Source of the DNA: Butyricicoccus pullicaecorum
GTDB taxonomy: Bacteria; Bacillota; Clostridia; Oscillospirales; Butyricicoccaceae
Assembly: GCA_018366035.1 (NCBI GenBank)
Contig: JAGZIW010000002.1
Coordinates: forward strand, 186,001-250,000
Length of the DNA stretch: 64,000 nt
Direction: 5' to 3'
Made by a program: the position numbers and the translations under genes. Positions 33,896-43,132 of this stretch are shown in pieces (the stretch's first letter is position 1; the number at the start of each line of letters is the position of its first letter). The notes below the pieces were generated by a model. The model did not search any database. It worked only from the letters and a program-made list of their open reading frames with translations, and was not told the DNA's origin.

Positions 33896-34804
33896 TTACT
33901 CAGTATCCCTCGTGACATGTGCTGCAATTTCCATGATGCGTCCCAGTCTATGACTTAGCCCGGGCTTTGAAATCGGCGGATTAAACATTGCCGCCAGCTC
34001 TGAAAGACTTGCAGTTGGATTCGCAACACGTAAATCTACTGTTTCCCGCAAATTTTCCGGAAAAACCTCCAAGCCACCACAAGCCAACGCGCGCTCAATT
34101 GCTGCAATCTGCCGCGTTGAGGCACTTGTGACCTTAATAATATTTGCCGTTTCACAGTTGACCGCACGGTTGACCTCATTGCGCAGCTGCTTTTCTACCT
34201 TTGCCTCCATGATTGCCATCGCTGCATGAGGAGCGCCAATCATCGTCAAAAAATCCTCTATTTGACCTGCCCCCTTCCAGTATAACAGCCATGCTGTGCG
34301 CCGTTGGGCCATCTTAGGCGTCATATTGGCATCTAAAAGCAGGCTCATAACCTCACGCCCCAAAATGGCATGTCCGATTTTGATTTCCAAATGACACTTT
34401 TTTTCCGGACTTGCAATACTGCCTGCTGCTAAAAAAATACCGCGCAAAAATGCAGGCACACAGCAATCATTGTCTACCAGATTGCGATTGAGATGGTAGG
34501 TGATATAGCTTTTGAAATCATATCCAAGCTTGTCCATCACAAGTGCAATCCGTGCCGGCTCCACGATCTGGATTACACGGCGTGTCCCATGCAGCACAGG
34601 CTGCACTTCCATGCCGCATACCTTCTTGAACAGCGTTGCAATGCGCCGAATGACTGCGCTCTGTCCCGTTACGAACCGAATCTCTCGATTGGAAAAAGCG
34701 GTTCCAAAAAGCAGCATGCCATATAATTCCGCAGTCTGACAGCATACATTGCCTAGTCCCGCACGACACAGTTCATTTTTTGTTTTTGCAGAAAAAGACA
34801 GCAT
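33896..34804 (-). CDS. whiA: WhiA-type DNA-binding protein
   Basis: A 302-residue protein with the WhiA architecture: an N-terminal degenerate LAGLIDADG homing-endonuclease fold (residues ~20-210, including FLRGIFLAAGSIASPEKKCHLE) and a C-terminal helix-turn-helix (SLSELAAMFNPPISKPGLSHRLGRIMEIA, residues ~262-292). In Firmicutes WhiA affects cell division and chromosome segregation. It is 20 bases downstream of rapZ, the conserved rapZ-whiA order of Gram-positives (the intervening yvcK-type gene is absent here). Confidence 0.97.
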   Translation of the reverse strand: MLSFSAKTKNELCRAGLGNVCCQTAELYGMLLFGTAFSNREIRFVTGQSAVIRRIATLFKKVCGMEVQPVLHGTRRVIQIVEPARIALVMDKLGYDFKSYITYHLNRNLVDNDCCVPAFLRGIFLAAGSIASPEKKCHLEIKIGHAILGREVMSLLLDANMTPKMAQRRTAWLLYWKGAGQIEDFLTMIGAPHAAMAIMEAKVEKQLRNEVNRAVNCETANIIKVTSASTRQIAAIERALACGGLEVFPENLRETVDLRVANPTASLSELAAMFNPPISKPGLSHRLGRIMEIAAHVTRDTE

Positions 34805-34824
34805 AGCAGATGACTCCTTTTGTG

Positions 34825-35691
34825 TTATGCTCTGTGATAGTCTCTGTGTACAACGGTTAAGTTTTTATTGCCCTGTGCACGCAAATGCGCCGCCAGCGCT
34901 TCTGTAATGGCAACCGAGCGATGCTTTCCTCCTGTGCAGCCAATGCAAACCACAACAGAGGTTTTGCCCTCCGAAATATAGCGTGGAATTAAAAAGTCCA
35001 TCAGCGAATTGAGATGCATCATCAGTGCATCTGCTGTTCCACCCTGAAATACATAATCACGTACCGCAGGCTCCGTACCATTATGCTCACGCAAGCTGAT
35101 TTCGTAATAAGGATTCGGCAAAAAGCGTACATCAAATACCAAGTCCGCCTCTGTTGGAATTCCGTGCTTGAAACCAAACGACTCGACAATAATTTCAAAC
35201 AGCTGATTGGGGTCTCCACCGCCAAACAGACGAACCAAATGCTCGCGCAGGGTTGCTGCTGTTAATTTTGTCGTATTCACCACATAATCTGCCTTGCCGC
35301 GCACACCTTCCAGCATGGCACGCTCCTGATTGATGGCAGCCGCAAGGCTCAGCCCCTCATTCATGAGCGGGTGCTTACGGCGAGTCTCCTTATAACGATT
35401 GATGAGTGTCTGTGTTGCCGTATCCAAAAACAGGATACGGTATTCACACCCCATTGTGCGGATACTGTCCAAGGAAGAAAACAGCGCATCAAAGCTGCCT
35501 CCTGAACGCACATCTGTCACAAGCGCGACCTTGTCATACTGCTCTGTCGCAGCAAGACATACCTCTGCGAACTTCGGAATGAGCGGAATTGGCAGGTTAT
35601 CTACACAGTAATAACCAAGATCCTCCAATGCCGCCACTGCACGGCTCTTACCTGCGCCAGACATACCTGTTACAATGAGAAAATGCATCAT
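34825..35691 (-). CDS. rapZ: RapZ/YvcJ nucleotide-binding protein
   Basis: A 288-residue P-loop protein with GMSGAGKSRAVAALED (Walker A, residues 9-24). GYYCVDNLPIPLIPKF near 27 and the C-terminal phospho-sugar-binding part (DVRFLPNPYYEISLREHNG near 203; CIGCTGGKHRSVAITEALA near 250) are conserved. RapZ of enterobacteria controls glucosamine-6-phosphate synthase through an sRNA/RNase E system; YvcJ of Bacillus hydrolyses GTP and affects competence. Which role applies here is unknown. AAGGGGGAATT precedes the ATGATG start. Confidence 0.95.
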   Translation of the reverse strand: MMHFLIVTGMSGAGKSRAVAALEDLGYYCVDNLPIPLIPKFAEVCLAATEQYDKVALVTDVRSGGSFDALFSSLDSIRTMGCEYRILFLDTATQTLINRYKETRRKHPLMNEGLSLAAAINQERAMLEGVRGKADYVVNTTKLTAATLREHLVRLFGGGDPNQLFEIIVESFGFKHGIPTEADLVFDVRFLPNPYYEISLREHNGTEPAVRDYVFQGGTADALMMHLNSLMDFLIPRYISEGKTSVVVCIGCTGGKHRSVAITEALAAHLRAQGNKNLTVVHRDYHRA

Positions 35692-35713
35692 AATTCCCCC
35701 TTATCCTAAATCA

Positions 35714-36613
35714 TCAAAGCACACGAACCTCGCAATGAAGCTCTACGCCAAATTTGTGAAATACGGTCTCCTGAATATGCGCAATCAGCTTCTGCATATC
35801 GCTGCAGGTTGCACCGTTTCGGTTGATTAAAAATCCTGCATGCTTTTCCGAAACCTGTGCACCACCTACGGTGTATCCCATCAGCCCGCTGTCCTGAATC
35901 AGCTTGCCTGCAAAATAGCCCTCCGGACGCTTAAAGGTCGAGCCTGCCGAGGGATATTCCAAGGGCTGTTTTTCTCTGCGCCGCTGCGCAAAATCCTGCA
36001 TTTTTTCCCGAATTTCAGCAGGCTCCCCTGCTTTCAGTTCCATTTCTGACGAGAGAATGACCCAGTCCTGATGCTCCTTAAAAATACTCTCCCGATAACC
36101 AAAATGGTGCGCATCGCCCTGTACCTCGCACAGCGTACCCTCTGTATCTAAATACTTTGTACGCACCACAACATCTGCCATCTGCCCATCATACGCGCCG
36201 GCATTCATAAACACCGCACCGCCCAGCGTTCCCGGTATGCCCGCGGCAAACTCCATGCCGGTCAGTTCATGTCGAAGCGCTGTGGACGCAACAGAAAACA
36301 GCGAAGCGCCCGCTTCCGCGCAAATCACATGGTCTGTAACCTTGATTTCGTGCATTTCTGCCGTACAAAGTACAACACCGCGCACACCTTCATCATGAAC
36401 CAGCAGATTGGAACCTCTGCCAATGACATAAAGCGGTGTTCCAGTTCTGCGAATCAGCGGCACGATTTCAGCAAGGGGTGCGCCCGATGCACAATCCAAA
36501 AACAAATCCGCTGGTCCGCCAATACGAAAGGTCGTATGATGCGACATGAGTTCGTGTTCCCGAATTCGAATATATGATTCATAAGGCTTCAAAGCAGCAA
36601 TTAACTCGTGCAT
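35714..36613 (-). CDS. murB: UDP-N-acetylenolpyruvoylglucosamine reductase MurB
   Basis: A 299-residue FAD enzyme that completes UDP-MurNAc synthesis for peptidoglycan. FAD-binding blocks: TTFRIGGPADLF near residue 27, VIGRGSNLLVHD near 61, GIPGTLGGAVFMNAGAYDGQ near 121. The catalytic region YPSAGSTFKRPEGYFAGKLI near 220 marks it as type IIb. Start ATG at 36613 is preceded by GGAGGCTCTTC; the longer ORF would begin upstream of the promoter's expected transcript start. First gene of the operon. Confidence 0.97.
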   Translation of the reverse strand: MHELIAALKPYESYIRIREHELMSHHTTFRIGGPADLFLDCASGAPLAEIVPLIRRTGTPLYVIGRGSNLLVHDEGVRGVVLCTAEMHEIKVTDHVICAEAGASLFSVASTALRHELTGMEFAAGIPGTLGGAVFMNAGAYDGQMADVVVRTKYLDTEGTLCEVQGDAHHFGYRESIFKEHQDWVILSSEMELKAGEPAEIREKMQDFAQRRREKQPLEYPSAGSTFKRPEGYFAGKLIQDSGLMGYTVGGAQVSEKHAGFLINRNGATCSDMQKLIAHIQETVFHKFGVELHCEVRVL

Positions 36614-36647
36614 GAAGAGCCTCCTTTTCCATTGATAGATATAGTAT

Positions 36648-36676
36648 ATTATAAACCAAAGCCGTTCTATGCGCAA
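36648..36676 (-). promoter_or_regulatory. Promoter of murB-rapZ-whiA-dnaE
   Basis: TTGCGC (36671-36676), a 17-bp spacer and perfect TATAAT (36648-36653) on the minus strand. The transcript would start about 28 bases upstream of the murB ATG. Confidence 0.7.
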
Positions 36677-36747
36677 TAAACTTCCGACTTCCCATGCTCC
36701 ATTCCTGTCAGATTCCTCATCATCACAGATACACCATCTGTATGGTT

Positions 36748-36782
36748 AAAAAATCCCACAGTGCCGTGCACCGTGGGATTTT
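36748..36782 (-). terminator. Terminator after gpsA
   Basis: On the minus strand, AAAATCCCAC...GTGGGATTTTTT with a stem of about 10 bp and T6. It lies 13 bases after the gpsA stop and closes the yceD-to-gpsA run. Confidence 0.9.
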
Positions 36783-36795
36783 ATAGATTGGAAAT

Positions 36796-37812
36796 TTACG
36801 AAAGCCAAATGGATTCACTCTCACGCTCATTTTTTCTGGAACGGCACATGAGTGCCTGAATTGCTTCACGCACATCGCCGTCCTCATACAGCACATGATA
36901 GAGCTGCTCGGTGATTGGCATGGAAATCCCCATTTTCTTTGCAAGATGATACCCTGCATCGGTCGCATAATAGCCCTCGACCACAGCACCGACCTCCTCC
37001 ATTGCCTGTGCCGCGCGCTTACCTTGTCCAATTAGGATTCCGGCACGGCGATTTCTGGAGTGCATGGAGGTACAGGTCACAATCAAATCTCCCATGCCGG
37101 ACAGTCCTGCAAAGGTTTCCTGATGTGCACCCAGCGCAACACCCAAACGTGCAATTTCAGTTAATCCACGCGTCATGAGTCCCGCCTTAGAATTGTCGCC
37201 CAATCCCATACCATCTGAAACACCGGCTGCCAGCGCAATGATATTCTTAAATGCGCCGCCAAGCTCCGCACCAATGACATCAGAAGATGTATACACACGA
37301 AATACCTCATTCATGAAAACATCTTGACACAGCTCTGCCGCCTCTCGGCTTTCCGAGGCTGCCACAATTGCTGTTGGAATTCCACGTGCAACCTCCTCTG
37401 CATGGGTTGGACCCGTCAGCGCAACCACGTCATGCCCCTGTCCAAAGACCTCGGCGATCGTCTCGGAAAACCTGCAGTATCCATGTGCTGCATCTAGTCC
37501 CTTGCCCACATTGACAACCGGCACATTGGGCTGCACGACCTTTGCAATCTTTTCCGCAGTTTGTGCAATGGCAAAACTCGGAACCGCTAATATCACAAGC
37601 TCTGCATCTTTTGCGCACGCAATATCAGTTGTCAGTGTAATGGTTTGCGGAATTTTAACGCCCGGGAGCAGCTTTTCATTCATTCGGGTGCGTTCCAGTA
37701 ATTCCAGTTCCTCTGTGCGATGGGTCCACGTTGTAACCGTATGCCCATTCTGCGCCAGTAAAATCGACAGTGCAATCCCCCAGCTTCCTGCACCATAAAC
37801 CGTAATTTTCAA
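36796..37812 (-). CDS. gpsA: NAD(P)-dependent glycerol-3-phosphate dehydrogenase GpsA
   Basis: A 338-residue enzyme that reduces dihydroxyacetone phosphate to sn-glycerol-3-phosphate for phospholipid synthesis. The N-terminal Rossmann motif is VYGAGSWGIALSILLAQNGH (residues 4-23). LTGPTHAEEVARGIPTAIV near 134 and the catalytic block ELGGAFKNIIALAAGVSDGMGLGDNSKAGLMTRGL near 186-220 are complete. It overlaps plsY by 4 bases; PlsY uses its product. Confidence 0.98.
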   Translation of the reverse strand: MKITVYGAGSWGIALSILLAQNGHTVTTWTHRTEELELLERTRMNEKLLPGVKIPQTITLTTDIACAKDAELVILAVPSFAIAQTAEKIAKVVQPNVPVVNVGKGLDAAHGYCRFSETIAEVFGQGHDVVALTGPTHAEEVARGIPTAIVAASESREAAELCQDVFMNEVFRVYTSSDVIGAELGGAFKNIIALAAGVSDGMGLGDNSKAGLMTRGLTEIARLGVALGAHQETFAGLSGMGDLIVTCTSMHSRNRRAGILIGQGKRAAQAMEEVGAVVEGYYATDAGYHLAKKMGISMPITEQLYHVLYEDGDVREAIQALMCRSRKNERESESIWLS

Positions 37813-38465
37813 TGCTTATCGCTCTCCTCTCCGATGACCGGTTTCGTATGTACGCTAAATTTACTTTCCGTGCCCGCCAAAATACGCTTGATATTCGAGC
37901 GGTGCAAATAAATGACAGCTACCGCAAGGACAGCGATTGCAGCAGTATACAACATATTATGATAAAAATAATACATTGTAAAGGGTACGCTAAGTGCTCC
38001 TGCAATCGACCCCAAAGAAATCCAGCGTGTCACAGCGACCATCAGCACAAAAATTCCAAAAGCAATCAAAAAAATACGCCAATCAAATAATAAAAGTGTC
38101 ATCGCGCCAACCAGAACCCCTTTGCCGCCGCGAAATCCAAAATAAACCGGATATACATGTCCCAAGATCACAAAGGCGCCTGCCAAAAGCTTGCCGCCCG
38201 CTCCCAGCAATATCCCGCCAATGGCGAGTGCTGCCGCAGCCTTTCCCATATCGCCAAGCAGTACCAGCAGTGTCTTTTTTGCTCCCATGGTGCGATATGC
38301 ATTTGTCAGTCCTGCATTACCGCTTCCATAGGAGCGAATATCCTTACCGAGTGTCAGCTTACAGACAATAATTGCAAAGCTGAGCGAACCCAGCAGATAC
38401 GCACAGACCATGGTTACAATTGCGCTTCCTGTTGTCCCCAATGCCGCAGTTATTGATTGGATCAT
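37809..38465 (-). CDS. plsY: Acyl-phosphate:glycerol-3-phosphate acyltransferase PlsY
   Basis: A 218-residue integral membrane acyltransferase. Motif 1 is YGSGNAGLTNAYRTMG (residues ~46-61), motif 2 is HVYPVYFGFRGGKGV (~102-116) and motif 3 lies near residue 155-165. Five or so membrane segments. It makes lysophosphatidate from the GpsA product; gene coupling plsY-gpsA and the distant plsC complete phosphatidate synthesis within the window. Confidence 0.96.
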   Translation of the reverse strand: MIQSITAALGTTGSAIVTMVCAYLLGSLSFAIIVCKLTLGKDIRSYGSGNAGLTNAYRTMGAKKTLLVLLGDMGKAAAALAIGGILLGAGGKLLAGAFVILGHVYPVYFGFRGGKGVLVGAMTLLLFDWRIFLIAFGIFVLMVAVTRWISLGSIAGALSVPFTMYYFYHNMLYTAAIAVLAVAVIYLHRSNIKRILAGTESKFSVHTKPVIGEESDKH

Positions 38466-38486
38466 AGCACTATATCCCCCTGCTTT

Positions 38487-39812
38487 CTATTCCTTATCGC
38501 CGCGCTGCCGCACGAGCATACGCACAGGTGTGCCCGTCAAATCAAAGACCTCACGAATCTGATTTTCCAAATATCTCTGATAGGAGAAATGAAACAGACG
38601 TGCATCATTACAGAAGCATACAAAGGTTGGCGGACAAGTGCTTGCCTGCGTCATATAATAGATCTTGAGACGGCGCCCCTTGTCCGTTGGCGGCTGTACA
38701 CGTGCGGTTGCCTCTGCCAAAATGGAGTTGAGCTGACCGGTCGGAATCCGTTTATGGTTCTGCTCATAGACATGCTTGATGGTATCATAAATTTTATCTA
38801 CGCGCTGTCCGGTCTTCGCCGAGATAAACAAAACAGGAGCATAGGGCATATAGGCAAGCCCTTCACGCACACGCAAGGTATATTCCTTCATGGTATTGCC
38901 ATCTTTTTCTACCAAATCCCACTTATTTACAATGATGACACACGCTTTTCCTGCATTATGCGCCTCTCCTGCAACCTTGGTATCCTGCTCTGTGACTCCT
39001 TCTGTTGCATCGATCATAATCACGCAGACATCTGCACGCTCTACCGCCATCAAGGAGCGCATAACCGAAAACTTCTCGATTTTTTCCTCTACCTTAGATT
39101 TGCGCCGAATTCCTGCCGTATCAATAAAGGTGAACTTGCCATATTGGTTATCGAGTTTTGCATCAACACTGTCACGCGTTGTGCCTGCAACATTGGATAC
39201 AATCACCCGCTCCTCCCCCAGCACCTGATTGAGCAAAGAGGATTTTCCCACATTGGGCTTGCCAATGAGCGCCACACGAATCCGGTTTGCATCTTCATCA
39301 ATACCATCTTCCGGCGGGAAATACTGGTACACCTCGTCCAGCAGGTCGCCTGTACCGTAACCATGCAGCGCTGAAATTCCGAATGGCTCTCCCAGACCCA
39401 GATTATAGAATTCATAAAATTCCGGTTCCGGCTGCCCGGGCTTGTCGCATTTATTGACCGCAAGAACGATCGGCTTTCCACTTCGCTGCAGCATCGCTGC
39501 AACATCTATATCCGAAGCTGTGACACCAGTACGCAAATCGGTGATAAAAATAATCACATCTGCATGATGAATGGCGGTTTCTGCCTGATAACGCATAAAC
39601 TTTAGAATTTCATTATCATTGCGCGGCTCAATACCGCCTGTATCGATAATGGAAAAGGTTCGACCGCGCCATTCACATTCTGCGTACAGACGGTCGCGGG
39701 TCACGCCCGGTGTATCCTCCACAATAGAAAGACGCTTTCCAGCCAAACGGTTAAAAAGCTGCGATTTTCCGACATTCGGTCTGCCAACAATCGCGACAGT
39801 TGGTTTAGACAT
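38487..39812 (-). CDS. der: Ribosome biogenesis GTPase Der (EngA)
   Basis: A 441-residue tandem GTPase acting in 50S subunit assembly. First G domain: IVGRPNVGKSQLFN, DTPGVTRDR, NKCDKPG. Second: LIGKPNVGKSSLLN near residue 182, DTAGIRRKSKV, VNKWDLVEKDG. A C-terminal KH-like domain follows with GRRLKIYYMTQ near 383. Standard length. The order der-plsY-gpsA is common in Firmicutes. Confidence 0.98.
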   Translation of the reverse strand: MSKPTVAIVGRPNVGKSQLFNRLAGKRLSIVEDTPGVTRDRLYAECEWRGRTFSIIDTGGIEPRNDNEILKFMRYQAETAIHHADVIIFITDLRTGVTASDIDVAAMLQRSGKPIVLAVNKCDKPGQPEPEFYEFYNLGLGEPFGISALHGYGTGDLLDEVYQYFPPEDGIDEDANRIRVALIGKPNVGKSSLLNQVLGEERVIVSNVAGTTRDSVDAKLDNQYGKFTFIDTAGIRRKSKVEEKIEKFSVMRSLMAVERADVCVIMIDATEGVTEQDTKVAGEAHNAGKACVIIVNKWDLVEKDGNTMKEYTLRVREGLAYMPYAPVLFISAKTGQRVDKIYDTIKHVYEQNHKRIPTGQLNSILAEATARVQPPTDKGRRLKIYYMTQASTCPPTFVCFCNDARLFHFSYQRYLENQIREVFDLTGTPVRMLVRQRGDKE

Positions 39813-39863
39813 AAGCGATTCGCCTCCTTCAAGATTGGGCTATTTTCTTACAAAATTTCGATA

Positions 39864-41168
39864 TCAGGATTCCTCAAAAATCTTTGAGAGCAAATCTGCG
39901 CCATCAATTTCGACTGGCACGACCGGTACTCCCAGCTTTTCCGCAACCTCAGACAGGGTCAGGTCATCTAAAAAGACATCTCCGCCATCGCGCAGCATAT
40001 TTGCCGAAATCAGGACACGTTCTCCCAGTGCCTTGCCCTGAAGCTGTCTCAGCAAATCCTGACCAGTAATGAGACCCGCCACCGTCACACCACTTCCAAA
40101 AAACATATTTTCGATTGCATAAATATTTCCATTTAAATTATTACACACCTTGCGCGCTTCGTCAATGAGCATATCCATCATGCCGGAAGCCGCTTTGCCT
40201 GTTGCGATACAGAACGGACGCGGTGTTTGTCCCTTATAATCAGGAAGCGCCAATCGGAACTCCTCCGAGAACAGCGGCAGCATACCAATTCCATTTTCAA
40301 ACTGTGTAAAATCCTCATAATAGGAGGCATCTGGCAATGGTCTGCCTGCTTTGAGATAGACTTCATCTCCACACCATGCAAGTCGTGTGCCATGTTTCTC
40401 CAGACATTTTTCTGCAAAGGCTTCTACAATGTCCAGCATTTCCTCCGCTCCCTCTTTGGTAGTTGGCTGCAATGGATAAAGTCCCTCACGGTGAATCGTC
40501 ATTCCAAACGGCACCACAGAAATCGAGCTGACCGCAGGATACAAAGCCTCCAAATCAGACAGCGAGCGGCGCAGTTCATCACCATCGTTCATACCTTCAC
40601 AAATCACCAGCTGACAATTCATGCGGATCCCGCCTTCTGCAAAGCGCGGCAGCAGGGCAAGCGCCTTGCCGGCCTTTGGGTTTTGCAGCATCTTGACACG
40701 AAGCTCGGGATTTGTTGTCTGCACGGAAATATTGATGGGAGAAATATGCATGCGCAGAATACGCTGCACATCTTCCTCCGAAAGGTTGGTCATAGTAATA
40801 TAGTTGCCCAGCAAAAATGACATACGTGCATCGTCATCTTTCACATACAAGGTTTCGCGCATTCCCTTGGGCATTTGATCGATAAAGCAAAATACGCATT
40901 TATTCGAGCAGCGCTTCATCTTGTCCATGAGATAATGCTCAAAATTCAGACCGAGAGGTTCTCCCTCCCGCTTGCGAATCTCTACGGTACGCTGCTCTCC
41001 GGTTTGGGAGAGAAGCGCCAAGGACAGCTGAGCATCATACCCATAGAATTTATAGTCCAGCACATCACGCACAGCGGTGCCATCAATGGTCAAAAGCGTT
41101 TCTCCCGACACAATTCCGGCGCGGTCTGCCGGAGAATCCGGATCGACTGAAATAATTTTAGATGCCAT
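39864..41168 (-). CDS. DUF512 protein with PDZ and radical-SAM-like Fe-S domain
   Basis: A 434-residue protein. The N-terminal PDZ-like domain (VDPDSPADRAGIVSGETLLTIDG, residues 7-29) is followed by a radical-SAM-like region whose cysteine cluster RCSNKCVFCFIDQMPKGMR (near 82-100) has CxxxCxxC spacing. The C-terminal DUF512 domain ends near VPVEIDGADLLSKIF. This clostridial/cyanobacterial family has no firmly established reaction. Start ATG at 41168 follows GAGGAGGG; the longer ORF overlaps the rpmF terminator. It sits just upstream of der, as in many Clostridia. Confidence 0.88.
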   Translation of the reverse strand: MASKIISVDPDSPADRAGIVSGETLLTIDGTAVRDVLDYKFYGYDAQLSLALLSQTGEQRTVEIRKREGEPLGLNFEHYLMDKMKRCSNKCVFCFIDQMPKGMRETLYVKDDDARMSFLLGNYITMTNLSEEDVQRILRMHISPINISVQTTNPELRVKMLQNPKAGKALALLPRFAEGGIRMNCQLVICEGMNDGDELRRSLSDLEALYPAVSSISVVPFGMTIHREGLYPLQPTTKEGAEEMLDIVEAFAEKCLEKHGTRLAWCGDEVYLKAGRPLPDASYYEDFTQFENGIGMLPLFSEEFRLALPDYKGQTPRPFCIATGKAASGMMDMLIDEARKVCNNLNGNIYAIENMFFGSGVTVAGLITGQDLLRQLQGKALGERVLISANMLRDGGDVFLDDLTLSEVAEKLGVPVVPVEIDGADLLSKIFEES

Positions 41169-41188
41169 ATCGTTTTCCCTCCTCTTGG

Positions 41189-41219
41189 AAAAAAAATAGA
41201 GAAAGCATCTGCTTTCCCT
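41189..41219 (-). terminator. Terminator or attenuator after rpmF
   Basis: On the minus strand, GGGAAAGC-AGAT-GCTTTCTC followed by TATTTTTTTT. No separate promoter is visible before the DUF512 gene, so partial read-through is likely. Confidence 0.75.
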
Positions 41220-41238
41220 ACTTTTCTCTTCATTTTGC

Positions 41239-41421
41239 TTACGCTTCGGTCTTAACGACCTCACGACCATTGTAATAGCCGCAAGCCTTGCACATTCTGT
41301 GGGAGAGCTTGAACTCGCCGCACTTCGGGCACTTTGTCATGCCGGGAAGCGAGAGCTTCCAGTGGGAGTTACGTCTCTTATCACGTCTCGCTTTGGACGT
41401 CTTTCTCTTAGGTACTGCCAT
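41239..41421 (-). CDS. rpmF: 50S ribosomal protein L32
   Basis: A 60-residue protein with the L32 N-terminus MAVPKRKTSKARRDKRRNSH and two zinc knuckles, CPKCGE and CKACGYY, so it is the zinc-binding (C+) form. It follows yceD, the near-universal arrangement. Confidence 0.98.
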   Translation of the reverse strand: MAVPKRKTSKARRDKRRNSHWKLSLPGMTKCPKCGEFKLSHRMCKACGYYNGREVVKTEA

Positions 41422-41495
41422 GTGGTAACACCTCCTACTTTATGTTCTAAGATTTTGAAAACCGTACTACTGTCCGTAAAATTACGAACACTGAC

Positions 41496-42005
41496 TTAGT
41501 CCTGCCGGCCCTCATTACCTTCAAGCAGCTTGGCCAAAACCGCCATACGCGGATCGACCTGCTTCGACTCGCATGAACACGCAGTCTCATTGCGATTACA
41601 GCCGCAGGAGGGACAAAGTCCTTTGCAGTCTTCCCTGCATAGATAAGTCATGTCCACCTGTAAAATCAGAGCAGGAACAAATACATCTTCCAACTCGATT
41701 TCATTGTTTTCCAACGGGAAAACATCTTCTTCCTCCTCTGCATTGCGTGAAAGAACCATATCAACAGATGCAGACAAGGGAATATCCAGAGGCTTTAAGC
41801 ATCTGGCACAGCAGGTATGATAAGTTGTGTTAACCTGACCGGTCAGGCGAAGCACGCCGAGATGATTTATGATCTCGCCGGTATATGCAGCCGCATCTGA
41901 GAACGGGTATGCGCCATACAATTCTTCCTTTGACAAATCGATTGTGCCAGAGAAAGGAATTGTGTCTCCATGGACACCAATCAGTTTTCTTAAATCAATC
42001 TTCAT
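41496..42005 (-). CDS. YceD/DUF177 family protein
   Basis: A 169-residue protein of the YceD family, usually encoded directly before rpmF. Clear signatures are CCARCLKPLDIPLS near residue 68, the acidic linker EEEEDVF, and the cysteine set LCREDCKGLCPSCGCNRNETACSCES near 125-150. In plants and E. coli the family is linked to 23S rRNA accumulation; direct evidence in Clostridia is lacking. First gene of the yceD-rpmF unit. Confidence 0.93.
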   Translation of the reverse strand: MKIDLRKLIGVHGDTIPFSGTIDLSKEELYGAYPFSDAAAYTGEIINHLGVLRLTGQVNTTYHTCCARCLKPLDIPLSASVDMVLSRNAEEEEDVFPLENNEIELEDVFVPALILQVDMTYLCREDCKGLCPSCGCNRNETACSCESKQVDPRMAVLAKLLEGNEGRQD

Positions 42006-42030
42006 GACTACCTCACATGGTACATTGAAC

Positions 42031-42060
42031 AGTATACTATAAACATTTCCGGTTTGTCAA
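42031..42060 (-). promoter_or_regulatory. Promoter of yceD-rpmF
   Basis: TTGACA (42055-42060), an 18-bp spacer and TATACT (42031-42036) on the minus strand, 25 bases before the yceD ATG. Confidence 0.8.
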
Positions 42061-42154
42061 CTACAATATGCAAAAAATCTGTGTTTTCTTTTTGAAAGGA
42101 ATCGTTTATACTATAAGAAATAAAAACGATTTCAGACCGGAGGCGATTTTTTCC

Positions 42155-43126
42155 TTGAAGGAATTCCATATCAAATCAAATGACAGCGGCCAGAGACTCA
42201 ATAAGTTTCTGGAAAAGGCAGTCCCAGCCCTGCCCTGCGGACTCATGCACAAGTATATCCGATGCAAGCGCATCAAGGTCAACGGCAAGCGGACGGAACC
42301 CTCTTACAAGCTGTGTACAGCTGATCTTTTACAATTATACATCAATGATGAATTTTTTGAAACCCCTGATGCACAAATGGCATACGAAAAAATTTCCACG
42401 CCGCAGGTGCGCATCTTATATGAAGACAGCCATATCCTGCTCGCGGATAAGCAAGCCGGTATGGTTGTACATGCAGATGAACGCGGAGATACCGATACGC
42501 TGATTGCACACATTCAAGCCTATCTGGTACAAAACGGAGAGTGGGATCCCAAGGACGAAGCCTCCTTTATCCCTTCCCTGTGCAATCGCATCGACCGCAA
42601 CACAGGCGGAATTGTCATCGCCGCAAAAACAGCGGAGGCTCTGCGCATTATGAACGATAAAATCCGCGACCGCGAGTTAATCAAGCGCTATCTGTGCGTC
42701 GTGCACGGGGTACCTAAAATTCGTTCGAAGAAAATCACTCATTATCTGCGCCGAGATGAAAGCAAAAAACAGGTAGAAGTCTTTTCCCGTCCCATGGCGG
42801 GTGCAAAAACTGCGCAGACCATTTACAAGGTGCTCGCCTCCCGCAACGGTTTATCCCTCGTAGAATGTACCCTGCTGACCGGACGCACACACCAGATCCG
42901 TGCACAAATGGCAGCGATTGGGCACCCATTACTTGGTGATGGCAAATATGGCAGCAACGCCAGAAATGCTCCTTTTGGCGAAACCAGTCAGCTTCTATAC
43001 TCCTATCAGCTAACCTTTGATTTCAAAACCGACAGCGGCGTGTTGAACTATCTGAACGGCTCCACCTTTACCGTGCACGATATTCCATTCGTACACAAAT
43101 ATTTCCCCAATTTTCAGATTAGATAA
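42155..43126 (+). CDS. RluA-family pseudouridine synthase
   Basis: A 323-residue RNA pseudouridine synthase. An N-terminal S4-like RNA-binding segment (SGQRLNKFLEKAVPALPCGLMHKYIRCKRIKVNG) is followed by the catalytic domain with the aspartate in CNRIDRNTGGIVIAAK near residue 150 (HRLDxxTSG motif in variant form) and LLTGRTHQIRAQMAAIGHPLLGDGKYG near 255. A TTG start at 42155 is preferred, with GGAGG 11 bases upstream; the longer ATG at 42068 has no good site and adds an unrelated N-terminus. The target RNA position cannot be told. Only + strand protein gene in the middle of the window. Confidence 0.9.
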   Translation: MKEFHIKSNDSGQRLNKFLEKAVPALPCGLMHKYIRCKRIKVNGKRTEPSYKLCTADLLQLYINDEFFETPDAQMAYEKISTPQVRILYEDSHILLADKQAGMVVHADERGDTDTLIAHIQAYLVQNGEWDPKDEASFIPSLCNRIDRNTGGIVIAAKTAEALRIMNDKIRDRELIKRYLCVVHGVPKIRSKKITHYLRRDESKKQVEVFSRPMAGAKTAQTIYKVLASRNGLSLVECTLLTGRTHQIRAQMAAIGHPLLGDGKYGSNARNAPFGETSQLLYSYQLTFDFKTDSGVLNYLNGSTFTVHDIPFVHKYFPNFQIR

Positions 43127-43132
43127 GCTGCA